A stretch of 43,366 bases of DNA from an uncultured Bacteroidales bacterium (GTDB taxonomy: Bacteria > Bacteroidota > Bacteroidia > Bacteroidales > P3). Position 1 is the stretch's first letter, and each line of letters starts with the position of its first letter. Shown here one piece after another: positions 6,495 through 14,083 of this stretch. The notes below the pieces were generated by a model that was not told the DNA's origin, did not search any database, and was given only the letters and a program-made list of their open reading frames with translations. Location of the stretch: positions 1 through 43,366 of the forward strand of contig CAMNIH010000001.1 of NCBI GenBank assembly GCA_946540365.1, read 5' to 3'. Made by a program: the position numbers and the translations under genes.

Positions 6495-7685
6495 ATGATG
6501 ACAAAAACAAGCTACATTATGGAAGGCAATTTCACCTACTACAACCCCACTCGTCTGCATTTCGGCGAGGAGGCGATGGCCCATCTGCAGGGCGAATTGA
6601 AGAACTATGGTCCCGTTGTGATGCTCAGCTACGGCGGCGGCTCGATCAAGAAGAACGGGATCTACGACGCCGTCGTGTCGACGCTGCGCGCCGCCGGCAA
6701 GACGGTGGTCGAGGATGCCGGCGTGATGCCCAACCCCACCTATGAGAAGGTGATGGAGGGGTGCCAGCGGGTGCGCGACCATAAGGTGGACCTGATCCTG
6801 GCGGTGGGCGGCGGCAGCACCATCGACTATGCCAAGGCCGTCAGCGCCAGCGCCTACTGCGAGGAGGACGCCTGGCAGAAGTACTGGGTCGGGCAGGGGT
6901 GGCCTTCGTGTCCGACGGTGCCCATCGGCGCGGTGCTTACCATGGTGGGCACCGGCAGCGAGATGAACGGCGGCAGCGTGATCACCAACCGCAAGGCAGG
7001 CTTCAAGCTGGGCAAGGTGTTCGGCCCCGACCTGTTCCCGAAGTTCACCATCCTCAATCCCCGCTTCACCATGACGGTGCCGCAGTACCAGATGGTGGCT
7101 GGATTTTTCGACATCATGAGCCACCTGATGGAGCAGTACTTCGGCGGCACTGCCGACGCCACCACCGACTATATCAACGAGGGACTCATGCGGTCGCTGA
7201 TCCACAGCAGTCGCATCGCTGCGAAGAATCCGCAGGATTACGAGGCGCGGTCCAACATCATGTGGACGGCCACATGGGCGCTGAACACGCTGCTGAAATG
7301 CGGCACGCAGGGCGACTGGGAGGTGCATCAGATCGGCCATGCCATCGGACTGGTCACCGATGCCACCCACGGCATGACCCTGGCCTGCGTCTCGTTGCCC
7401 TACTATCGCCATGTGATGCGCGACGGACTGCATCAGTTCCGCCGTTTCGCCGTCAATGTGTGGGGCGTGCGGCCCGAAGGCAAGAGCGACGAGCAGGTGG
7501 CCTTGGAGGGTCTGGACTGCCTGAAGGCATGGATGGACGAGATCGGCGTGGTGACCCACAGCCGCGAGCTGGGCGTCAGCGAGGAGAACCTGCAGGCCGT
7601 CGCCGATGCGGCGCTCATCCTCAAGGCCGGCTACCGCACCCTGACCCGCGACGAGGTGGTGCAGATCCTGCGCGAGAGCATGTGA
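6495..7685 (+). CDS. Iron-containing alcohol dehydrogenase (butanol dehydrogenase/YqhD type)
   Basis: Group III metal-dependent alcohol dehydrogenase, 396 residues, cytoplasmic, expected to reduce aldehydes with NAD(P)H. Family blocks are clear: NFTYYNPTRLHFGEEAM at the N-terminus, LSYGGGSIKKNGIYD and LAVGGGSTIDYAKAVSA (nucleotide binding), and VGTGSEMNGGSVITN. Likely metal ligands, by spacing in the family, are Asp206 and His210 (FFDIMSHLMEQYF), His278 (EVHQIGHAIG) and His292 (DATHGMTLA). The start is uncertain: ATGs at 6495, 6498 and 6519 are in frame, and family homology begins just after 6519. The physiological aldehyde is not evident. The gene stands alone, with the palindrome upstream and terminator hairpins downstream. 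Confidence 0.93.
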   Translation: MMTKTSYIMEGNFTYYNPTRLHFGEEAMAHLQGELKNYGPVVMLSYGGGSIKKNGIYDAVVSTLRAAGKTVVEDAGVMPNPTYEKVMEGCQRVRDHKVDLILAVGGGSTIDYAKAVSASAYCEEDAWQKYWVGQGWPSCPTVPIGAVLTMVGTGSEMNGGSVITNRKAGFKLGKVFGPDLFPKFTILNPRFTMTVPQYQMVAGFFDIMSHLMEQYFGGTADATTDYINEGLMRSLIHSSRIAAKNPQDYEARSNIMWTATWALNTLLKCGTQGDWEVHQIGHAIGLVTDATHGMTLACVSLPYYRHVMRDGLHQFRRFAVNVWGVRPEGKSDEQVALEGLDCLKAWMDEIGVVTHSRELGVSEENLQAVADAALILKAGYRTLTRDEVVQILRESM

Positions 7686-7707
7686 TCCCCATCGCGAGGC
7701 ACGCCGG

Positions 7708-7748
7708 CGGAGCGTCGTGGAGAAAATCCAGGACGCTCCGCTTTCTTT
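7708..7748 (+). terminator. Hairpin after the alcohol dehydrogenase
   Basis: Nine-base arms CGGAGCGTC (7708-7716) and GACGCTCCG (7732-7740) enclose a second small stem (TGGA/TCCA), followed by the interrupted T-rich run CTTTCTTTG. It is probably a first, less efficient terminator or an RNA 3'-end structure. Confidence 0.55.
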
Positions 7749-7761
7749 GCGAGAAACAACA

Positions 7762-7811
7762 GTCCGGTATTCGTCGTCGGTTCGACGGCGAATAGCGGAT
7801 GGCCTTTTTTT
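7762..7811 (+). terminator. Intrinsic terminator after the alcohol dehydrogenase
   Basis: Arms ATTCGTCGTCG and CGACGGCGAAT (one mismatch that can pair as G-U) around a GTT loop are extended by an outer TCCG/CGGA pairing. Seven T residues follow at 7805-7811. It is the stronger of two successive hairpins and insulates the outer-membrane protein gene at 7918. Confidence 0.75.
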
Positions 7812-7917
7812 GTATTTTTAAGAATTTTTTTTTGCCGGGTGCAATACTAAATAATGTTAAAATGCGTTTTGTGAGACAAGTGTAAATTACATAACAACAA
7901 AAAGATTAAAAGATTAT

Positions 7918-10551
7918 ATGAAGAGTAACGTCTTGAAGGGAGTGCTGCTGCTGGTCTCCATGGTTTTATTTTCGAGTGTGTGTTGCGAAGCGCAGCCAGG
8001 AGGTCCCGGTGGCGGTCCCGGCGGGCGTCCGCCGATGGGGAGTGGCCGGCCCGGCCAGCGCCCGCGTCCCGGGCAGGACTGGAACCAGATGGGCGACAGC
8101 CAGCAGGCCAGCCAGGTGAAACAGAAGAAGAAAGTGAAGGAGGGCGACACCTTCAAGGTGGTGGGGTCGCTGCGCGATTCGGTGAGCGGCGAGTTTCTGG
8201 CCTTCGTCAACGTGGCGGTGCTCGACTCGGTCGACTCCAGTTTCGTCAAGGGAGCCTCGACCAACTTCGACGGCCTCTTCGAGGTGACCGAGGTGCCTGC
8301 GGGCTCCTACCTGCTGCGTGTGAGCGCCATCGGCTACCAGAACCGCCTGGTTTCCTTCCGGGTGACCAACAACACGGCCCTCGGCACCATGCGCCTCAAG
8401 CCCGGCGCCACCACACTGAGCGAGGTGAAGATCACGGCCGAGAAGCCCCTCTACGCCATGGACGGCGAGAAACTGGTCTACAACGTCAGCGAAGACCCCT
8501 CCATCCAGACCGGCACCACCGAGGACGCCCTGCAGAATGCGCCGGGCGTGGAGGTGGACGTCGAGGGCAACATCACGCTGCGCGGCGTGAGCTCGGTGGA
8601 GATCTGGATCAACGACAAGCCCTCCAAGCTCACCGAGGAGAACCTGAAGACCTACCTGCAGACCCTGCCGGCCAACGCCCTGGCCCGCATCGAGACCATC
8701 ACCAACCCCTCGGCCAAGTATGCCACCGATGCCGAGGCGGTGATCAACATCATCACCTCGGCCCACATCAAGAGCAACCAGTTTGTGAGCTTCGGCGTCA
8801 ACGGGAGCAACCAGCCCTTCGTCAGCCCGTGGGTGAGCTACATGTGGGCCAAGGAGAAGCTGAGCATCAACCTCTTCGCCTCGGGTCGCTACAGCTACCG
8901 CGAGAACACCTCGCGCACCGACTCGTGGCGCCGGCGCGACCGCGTGGGCGGCGTGCAGGGGGTGGACTACGACACCACCATGTACCAGCACGACACCTCG
9001 TCGAGCTACAACCGCTCGATGAGCGGCAACATCTTCATGGGTGTCAACTACGAGATCGACTCGATGAGCGAGATCTCGTTCGACGGCGGCGGCTTCTACA
9101 ACAACAACCGCAGTGTGGCCGGCCGCGAACTGGAGCAGGTGTTCTACTTCCCCGACAGCACCCTTGTGTACGGCATCGGCGACAGTACCGTCGGCGGCTC
9201 GCTGTTTGGTCACCTGGGCGCTGACTACACCAAGAAGTTCGACCTCGAAGGACACAACCTGCGCATCGGCGTCAACAGCCGCCTGTCGCGCAACACGGGC
9301 GACGAGTGGTACAACCGCGAGTACATCATCTACAACGACCTCGACGAGCACCGCTACATGATGACGCGCAGCTTCAACTACGGCGCCAGCCTCGACGCCC
9401 GCTACAACCGGCCCTACTCCAAGGACGGCGAGCTCAGTTACGGTCTGCGCGCCGACATCAGCCGCATGGACAACGACTACCAGCGCTTCAACGACTCGCT
9501 GGGCACCGTGGTGGACAGCCTGCGTACCTACAACTTCATGGGTGGCACCGCGGAGCTCAGCGCCGACGTCAACTGGACCCACCGCTGGGGTGGCTTCACG
9601 CTGAGCAGCGGCCTCGGTGTGGGTGTGGGCAATGAAGACTACTGCTATCGTAGCGCCATGTCGTTCGCCGACAGCGGTGCGCTGCCCGACATCGATTTCC
9701 GGCCTTCGATCCACCTCACCTACCGCACCGACGACATGCACAACTTCAAGCTCAACTACTCGATGCGCATGCGCTCGCCCGGCGAGGAACAGGTCAGCAC
9801 CTTCCGCCGCTATGGCGACGACAGCTACAGCACCGGCAACCCCAGTCTGCGCGACAGCTACACCCACAATGTCGAGGCCGGCTGGCAGAAATACTATGAA
9901 CGCTTCGGCAATATCGGCATCGAGGGCTACGGCCGCCTGAGCACCAACGAGATCAGCTCGCTGACCGATGCCGAGTACGACGACTTCCTCGACCGCATCG
10001 TCAGCTACTCGGTGCCCTACAACATGGGCTCGTCGTGGCGCTACGGTGCCAGCCTCAACATGACCTACCGCCCCAGCGGCTTCTTCAACGTGCGCCTCTA
10101 TGCCAACGTCTACGACTACGGCTACCACATGGAATACGACCGCGACGAGGTTCACCAGACGGTGGACACCAGCAAGGTGTCGTGGAGCGTGCGCGTCAAC
10201 GCCTGGGCCAAGCTCTTCAACCAGTACCAGGTGACTCTCTCGGCCAACTACAACTCGCCCACGATCAGCCTGATGAGCGAGCGCAAGGCCCGCTACAGCC
10301 TCAATCTGGGTGTGCGGAGCGACTTCTTCAAGCGCAAGCTGTCGGTGTTCGTCAACATCCAGGACATCTTCAACTGGGGCGGCCGTTTCGGCAGCGGCAG
10401 CACCGTCACCAACCCCTACTACCTCAGCGACAGCACCAACAAAATGACCAACAGCCGCTACATCTCGGCCGGCATCACACTCCGCTTCGGCAAGATGGAG
10501 CTCGAAAAAGAGGCAAAAGAGGGCTCGAGCGAGGCTGGTGACAGCCTCTGA
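7918..10551 (+). CDS. Outer-membrane beta-barrel protein, TonB-dependent-receptor-like with carboxypeptidase-regulatory N-domain
   Basis: An 877-residue outer-membrane protein. Residues 1-26 are a signal peptide. About 27-55 is a Gly/Pro/Arg-rich low-complexity linker. About 76-160 is a carboxypeptidase-regulatory-like fold (VVGSLRDSVSGEFLAFVNVAV, FDGLFEVTEVPAGSYLLRVSAIGYQ). About 168-290 resembles a plug (LSEVKITAEKP, ALQNAPGVEVDVEGNITLRG, IETITNPSAKYATDAEAVINI). The rest is a large barrel rich in Tyr, Asn and Asp strands, ending RYISAGITLRFGK before a short acidic tail. This is the architecture of Bacteroidota 'outer membrane beta-barrel family' receptors that usually have no SusD partner; none is present here. 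No TonB box was recognised. The ligand is unknown. Preceded by about 105 nt of A/T-rich leader and followed by a terminator. Confidence 0.88.
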   Translation: MKSNVLKGVLLLVSMVLFSSVCCEAQPGGPGGGPGGRPPMGSGRPGQRPRPGQDWNQMGDSQQASQVKQKKKVKEGDTFKVVGSLRDSVSGEFLAFVNVAVLDSVDSSFVKGASTNFDGLFEVTEVPAGSYLLRVSAIGYQNRLVSFRVTNNTALGTMRLKPGATTLSEVKITAEKPLYAMDGEKLVYNVSEDPSIQTGTTEDALQNAPGVEVDVEGNITLRGVSSVEIWINDKPSKLTEENLKTYLQTLPANALARIETITNPSAKYATDAEAVINIITSAHIKSNQFVSFGVNGSNQPFVSPWVSYMWAKEKLSINLFASGRYSYRENTSRTDSWRRRDRVGGVQGVDYDTTMYQHDTSSSYNRSMSGNIFMGVNYEIDSMSEISFDGGGFYNNNRSVAGRELEQVFYFPDSTLVYGIGDSTVGGSLFGHLGADYTKKFDLEGHNLRIGVNSRLSRNTGDEWYNREYIIYNDLDEHRYMMTRSFNYGASLDARYNRPYSKDGELSYGLRADISRMDNDYQRFNDSLGTVVDSLRTYNFMGGTAELSADVNWTHRWGGFTLSSGLGVGVGNEDYCYRSAMSFADSGALPDIDFRPSIHLTYRTDDMHNFKLNYSMRMRSPGEEQVSTFRRYGDDSYSTGNPSLRDSYTHNVEAGWQKYYERFGNIGIEGYGRLSTNEISSLTDAEYDDFLDRIVSYSVPYNMGSSWRYGASLNMTYRPSGFFNVRLYANVYDYGYHMEYDRDEVHQTVDTSKVSWSVRVNAWAKLFNQYQVTLSANYNSPTISLMSERKARYSLNLGVRSDFFKRKLSVFVNIQDIFNWGGRFGSGSTVTNPYYLSDSTNKMTNSRYISAGITLRFGKMELEKEAKEGSSEAGDSL

Positions 10552-10566
10552 ACAGGATGACAAAGG

Positions 10567-10637
10567 CCGGAGAGTGAAAACTTTTTTACCGCCTAAACGG
10601 TTGTAAGACAGGTGTTCGCTCTCCGGTTGTGTTTTTT
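10567..10637 (+). terminator. Terminator after the barrel receptor gene
   Basis: CCGGAGAG (10567-10574) pairs with CTCTCCGG (10619-10626) across a 44-nt loop that contains a further small ACCG/CGGT stem. Six T residues follow at 10632-10637. The long loop lowers confidence. Confidence 0.55.
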
Positions 10638-10649
10638 ATGACAATTTTT

Positions 10650-10681
10650 TTTGGCCAGTTTGTAAAAACTTCGTACTTTTG
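10650..10681 (+). promoter_or_regulatory. Promoter of tRNA-Gln
   Basis: TTTG at 10650-10653, 20 nt, then TACTTTTG at 10674-10681 matches the Bacteroidota sigma-70 consensus (TTTG, 19-21 nt, TAnnTTTG). Transcription would begin near 10687, about 25 nt before the mature tRNA 5' end. Confidence 0.75.
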
Positions 10682-10711
10682 CACCCGCTTTTGAAGAAAA
10701 GCAATACCGAT

Positions 10712-10785
10712 TGTCCTATGGTGTAACGGTAGCACATCTGACTCTGGATCAGCTTGTCTTGGTTCGAATCCAGGTAGGACAACCA
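10712..10785 (+). tRNA. tRNA-Gln, anticodon CUG
   Basis: A 74-nt cloverleaf including an encoded CCA (10783-10785). The acceptor stem pairs TGTCCTA with TAGGACA, starting with the U1-A72 pair characteristic of glutamine tRNAs. The anticodon stem CTGA/TCAG encloses the seven-base loop CTCTGGA with anticodon CTG at 10744-10746, reading CAG. The T-arm carries GGTTCGAATCC. It has its own promoter and a terminator four bases after the CCA, so it is a single-gene unit. Confidence 0.95.
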
Positions 10786-10788
10786 CAG

Positions 10789-10821
10789 GAGGGAAACGCG
10801 AGTTTCCCTCTTCACTTTTTT
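10789..10821 (+). terminator. Intrinsic terminator of tRNA-Gln
   Basis: A perfect 9-bp stem GAGGGAAAC (10789-10797) with GTTTCCCTC (10802-10810) and a GCGA tetraloop. A run of six T residues follows at 10816-10821 after a short CAC-containing gap. Confidence 0.85.
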
Positions 10822-10876
10822 GCCGCCCCGAAGGCCTTGCGGGGATGCCGCCCGAAACCCCTGCGGAAAAGATTAT

Positions 10877-10907
10877 TTTGCCATGTGAAATAAATGTAGT
10901 ATTTTTG
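10877..10907 (+). promoter_or_regulatory. Promoter of the hutI-lolD-rlmB operon
   Basis: TTTG at 10877-10880, exactly 19 nt, then TATTTTTG at 10900-10907: a full match to the Bacteroidota -33/-7 consensus. Transcription should begin near 10913, giving a leader of about 20 nt before the hutI ATG, with no Shine-Dalgarno motif. Confidence 0.8.
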
Positions 10908-10931
10908 CAGCCGATATAACGACTGCAAACT

Positions 10932-12167
10932 ATGCGAACACTGATCACAAATATCAAAGAACTGGTGCAGGTGGAAACCGGCCAGCCCAAGCTGCGTGCC
11001 GAGGGAAAGGAGATGGCACAACTGGAGACCGTCAAGGATGCATACCTGCTGGTGGAGGACGGGAAAATCAAGGCCTTCGGCCCGATGAGCGAATGGCAGG
11101 GGAGTGCCGACCGCGTGGTGGATGCCACGGGGCGGATGGTCTTTCCGAGCTTTTGCGATTCGCACACGCACCTTGTCTACGCCAACTCGCGCGAGCATGA
11201 GTTCGTCGACAAGATCCGCGGCCTCTCGTACGAGGAAATCGCGAAGAGGGGAGGGGGCATCCTCAACTCGGCCAAGGCCACCGCGGCGGCCACGGAGGAC
11301 GAGCTCTACGACATGGCCCAGCAGCGCCTCGAGGAGGCTATGCGCCTGGGCACTGGCGCCATCGAGATCAAGAGCGGCTACGGCCTCACCACCGAGAGCG
11401 AGCTGAAGCTCCTCCGCGTCATCCGCCGGCTGAGAGAGAACTCGCCCATGACCATCAAGTCCAATTTCCTCGGAGCCCACGGCATCCCGATGGAGTATCG
11501 CGGACACCAGGAGGACTATGTCGACCTTGTCATCAACGAGATGATCCCCAAGGTGGCGAACGAGGGGCTGGCCGACTTCGTCGATGTCTTCTGCGACCAG
11601 GGCTTCTTCACCGTTGAGGATACCGCCCGCATCCTCGAAGCCGGCATCAAGCACGGCTTGCGTCCCAAGATCCACGCCAATGAGATGGCCGTTTCGGGCG
11701 GAGTGCAGGTGGGCGTGAAGTACGGAGCCATCTCCGTCGACCACCTGGAGCAGATGGGCGATGCCGAGATCGAGTGCCTGAAAGGCACCGACACGATGCC
11801 CACCATCCTGCCCGGCTGTGCCTTCTTCCTCAACCTGCCCCTCTCGCCGGCGCGCAAGATGATCGAGGCGGGTCTGCCCGTGGCCATGGCTTCCGACTAC
11901 AACCCCGGCACCTCGCCCTCGTGCAACATGCAGCTCGTCCTCTCGATGGCCTGCATCCGCTACCGCCTCACCCCCGAGGAGGCCCTGAACGCGGTCACCC
12001 TCAACACCGCCTACGCCATGGACGCCAGCCGCGAGGTGGGCACCATCGCTGTCGGAAAGAAGGCCAACTTCTACATCACCAAGCCCATTCCGAGCTACGA
12101 GTACATGCCCTACTCCTACGGCGAGAACAAGGTGGAGCGTACGTTCCTGAACGGCGTGGAGGTATGA
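10932..12167 (+). CDS. hutI: Imidazolonepropionase
   Basis: Third enzyme of histidine degradation: hydrolyses 4-imidazolone-5-propanoate to N-formimidoyl-glutamate in the cytoplasm. At 411 residues it has the usual length. Metal-binding H78-x-H80 ([11 protein letters not shown]), the [19 protein letters not shown] block, [18 protein letters not shown] and the [10 protein letters not shown] signature (Asp322) are all present, which distinguishes it from other amidohydrolases. The other hut genes are not in this window. Instead it opens an operon with a LolD-like ATPase and rlmB, overlapping the former by 4 nt. A good promoter lies directly upstream. Confidence 0.96.
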   Translation: MRTLITNIKELVQVETGQPKLRAEGKEMAQLETVKDAYLLVEDGKIKAFGPMSEWQGSADRVVDATGRMVFPSFCDSHTHLVYANSREHEFVDKIRGLSYEEIAKRGGGILNSAKATAAATEDELYDMAQQRLEEAMRLGTGAIEIKSGYGLTTESELKLLRVIRRLRENSPMTIKSNFLGAHGIPMEYRGHQEDYVDLVINEMIPKVANEGLADFVDVFCDQGFFTVEDTARILEAGIKHGLRPKIHANEMAVSGGVQVGVKYGAISVDHLEQMGDAEIECLKGTDTMPTILPGCAFFLNLPLSPARKMIEAGLPVAMASDYNPGTSPSCNMQLVLSMACIRYRLTPEEALNAVTLNTAYAMDASREVGTIAVGKKANFYITKPIPSYEYMPYSYGENKVERTFLNGVEV

Positions 12168-12853
12168 TCAGCGCACAGAATCTCAACAAGAGCTACGGGT
12201 CGCTGCACGTGCTGCGCGACATCAACCTCAGCATCGACCGGGGCGAGGTGGTCTCTATCGTGGGTGCCAGCGGGGCTGGCAAGACGACCCTGCTGCAGAT
12301 ACTGGGCACGCTGGATCGGCCCGACAGCGGCCATATCATGTACGGCGACGTCGACGTCACCAGATTGAAAGAGAAGGAGCTGGCCCGGTTCCGCAACGAG
12401 AAGATAGGGTTCGTCTTTCAGGCCCATCACCTGCTGCCGGAATTCACGGCTGTGGAGAATGTGATGATACCGGCATTGATTCGGGGCGACCGGCAGGACG
12501 ACGCCCGCCGGCGGGCGATGCAGCTGCTCGACCGCCTGCGGCTGACCGACCGTGCGCACCACAAGCCGTCGGCTCTCAGCGGCGGTGAATGCCAGCGGGT
12601 CAGCGTGGCGCGGGCGCTGATGAACCAGCCCATGGTGGTGCTCGCCGACGAGCCCAGCGGCAACCTGGATTCGCAGCACGCACGCGAGTTGCACGATCTG
12701 TTCTTCCAGCTGCGCGCGGAGCTGGGACAGACGTTCGTCATTGTGACCCACAACGAGGAATTGGCTGATATGGCCGATCGTAAAATTACCATCGTAGATG
12801 GCGAGGCGGATATGGATGTCCGCCCGCTCAATAAACCAATTGGAGATGAATAA
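12164..12853 (+). CDS. lolD: ABC transporter ATP-binding protein, LolD/MacB type
   Basis: A 229-residue ATPase of the LolCDE/MacB/FtsE group. In LolCDE it powers release of lipoproteins from the inner membrane to LolA. Walker A is GASGAGKTT (residues about 38-46), the Q-loop [24 protein letters not shown] is characteristic of LolD, the signature is [15 protein letters not shown], Walker B is [12 protein letters not shown], and the switch histidine is in VIVTHNEE. The start is the ATG at 12164 that overlaps the hutI stop. No LolC/E-type permease lies in the window, so the membrane partner must be encoded elsewhere. The precise substrate is inferred from the family only. It overlaps rlmB by 8 nt. 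Confidence 0.88.
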   Translation: MISAQNLNKSYGSLHVLRDINLSIDRGEVVSIVGASGAGKTTLLQILGTLDRPDSGHIMYGDVDVTRLKEKELARFRNEKIGFVFQAHHLLPEFTAVENVMIPALIRGDRQDDARRRAMQLLDRLRLTDRAHHKPSALSGGECQRVSVARALMNQPMVVLADEPSGNLDSQHARELHDLFFQLRAELGQTFVIVTHNEELADMADRKITIVDGEADMDVRPLNKPIGDE

Positions 12854-13577
12854 ACAACAGATTGTCTATGGATTGCGTCCGGTGATGGAGGCCATCGTCA
12901 GCGGTCAGCAGGTGGATCGTGTGCTGATCCAGAACGGCCTCAACAGCTCGCTGATGACCGACTTGCGGAATGCCATGCGCGAGCATGATATTCCGTTCCA
13001 ATATGTGCCGGTGGAGAAGCTCAACAAGCTCACCACCGGAAACCACCAGGGGGTTGTGGCCACCATAGCTGCAGTGAAGTACCATGCCTTTATGGATCTT
13101 GTGGAACAGCTGGACGACAAGGCGTTGGTGCTCTTGCTTGACCATATTACGGACGTGCGCAATATGGGAGCCATCGCCCGCACGGCCGAGTGTACCGGCG
13201 TCAGTGCGCTGGTGGTGCCCGACCGGGGGTCGGCGGCCCTCAACGAGGATGCTGTAAAGACCAGCAGCGGGGCGTTGCTGCGCATCCCCGTGTGTCGCGA
13301 ACAGAACATGAAGACGGTGGTCAATCTGGCCAAGCAGTACGGGTACCAGGTGGTTGCGTCGACCGAGAAGGGCGCTGTACACTACCGCGAGGTCGACTTC
13401 CGGCGTCCGACCCTCCTGATTATGGGCAACGAGGAAACCGGTATCAGTCCCGAACTGTTGAAGATGTGTGACCTGCGTGCAAAGTTGCCTATCGTGGGCG
13501 AGGTGGCTTCGCTCAATGTGAGTGTGGCTGCCGGCGTGATGATGTACGAGGCGTTGGAACAAAAGAGCCGTCTCTGA
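12846..13577 (+). CDS. rlmB: 23S rRNA (guanosine-2'-O)-methyltransferase RlmB-like (SpoU/TrmH family)
   Basis: A SPOUT-class methyltransferase of 243 residues that in the family methylates the 2'-OH of G2251 in the 23S rRNA P-loop. The N-terminal substrate-binding domain starts [17 protein letters not shown] and includes [11 protein letters not shown]. The catalytic domain has motif 1 ([20 protein letters not shown]), motif 2 ([16 protein letters not shown]) and motif 3 ([22 protein letters not shown]), which form the AdoMet-binding trefoil knot. The start at 12846 lies inside the end of the lolD-like gene (8-nt overlap), implying coupling. TrmH-type activity on tRNA is the alternative. A strong terminator follows. 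Confidence 0.93.
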   Translation: MNKQQIVYGLRPVMEAIVSGQQVDRVLIQNGLNSSLMTDLRNAMREHDIPFQYVPVEKLNKLTTGNHQGVVATIAAVKYHAFMDLVEQLDDKALVLLLDHITDVRNMGAIARTAECTGVSALVVPDRGSAALNEDAVKTSSGALLRIPVCREQNMKTVVNLAKQYGYQVVASTEKGAVHYREVDFRRPTLLIMGNEETGISPELLKMCDLRAKLPIVGEVASLNVSVAAGVMMYEALEQKSRL

Positions 13578-13594
13578 CAGACTGTGATATAAGG

Positions 13595-13638
13595 ACGACG
13601 GATTGTGTCGGAAGCGATGCAATCCGTCGTTTTATTTT
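13595..13638 (+). terminator. Terminator of the hutI-lolD-rlmB operon
   Basis: A perfect 11-bp stem, ACGACGGATTG (13595-13605) with CAATCCGTCGT (13620-13630), with a 14-nt loop. It is followed by TTTATTTTG. Confidence 0.85.
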
Positions 13639-13894
13639 GTGTGTCGCTGCATGATGTGTTGTAAATTCCACTTGTCATGCAAAATGGATGTGTGTGGTGC
13701 ATGATGTTGGTTTAATGTAAGATGATGTGATTGTGAAATGACGGGTGGGGTTTGTGGTTTATTCTGCTTCTATAGAGTGTTTTGGTGTAGTCGTGTGCGA
13801 TTGAATTTTTCGTGATGGGTGAGTAAGAGGGTGTCGCTGTGGGTGGAAGCAGTGTCTGATCTTTTTTATTCCGGATGACAACAAATCAACCTCG

Positions 13895-13929
13895 ATTTGC
13901 ATCTATATGGGTGAGAAAAAGATGCAAAT
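13895..13929. repeat. 9-bp inverted repeat upstream of the giant cargo gene
   Basis: ATTTGCATC (13895-13903) and GATGCAAAT (13921-13929) are perfect reverse complements 17 nt apart, lying 57 nt before the -7-like box. The arm-to-arm distance of 26 nt suits a dimeric regulator on one DNA face. It is not followed by a T-run, so it does not look like a terminator. Confidence 0.5.
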
Positions 13930-13985
13930 GATGTTAAAATTTTGTCTTTTTATAAATAAATGCGCGCCATGTCGGAAAAAATGTG

Positions 13986-13993
13986 TATTTTTG
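13986..13993 (+). promoter_or_regulatory. Probable -7 promoter box for the giant cargo gene
   Basis: TATTTTTG fits TAnnTTTG. No TTTG lies at the expected 19-21 nt upstream, which may mean the promoter needs an activator. Transcription near 14000 would leave a leader of about 85 nt with no Shine-Dalgarno motif. Confidence 0.45.
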
Positions 13994-14083
13994 TGCTGGG
14001 AAAATGCGGCCTGAAGAAGGCGTGTTTTGCTGTTAGTGATATATGTAAGAAACTGTAAAATAGATAATAATAAAAGCACAATA

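Larger units (their letters stand above)
13578..14083. other. 506-bp non-coding region upstream of the giant cargo gene
   Basis: It holds the rlmB terminator at its left end, then about 250 bp of G/T-rich, low-complexity plus strand with no credible reading frame on either strand. After that come the inverted repeat at 13895-13929 and the promoter-like box at 13986. By the standards of this window it is long and non-coding, which fits an elaborate control region, but an unannotated small RNA cannot be excluded from sequence alone. Confidence 0.6.

Noticed and set aside
11774..12163. An N-terminal extension of the LolD-like ATPase through the end of hutI
   Set aside because: The extension is the shadow of hutI in another frame; LolD homology begins exactly at the ATG at 12164.
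13641..13740. TCATGCA/TGCATGA repeats in the TG-rich stretch after rlmB as a regulatory site
   Set aside because: The region is low in complexity and such short matches are expected by chance.
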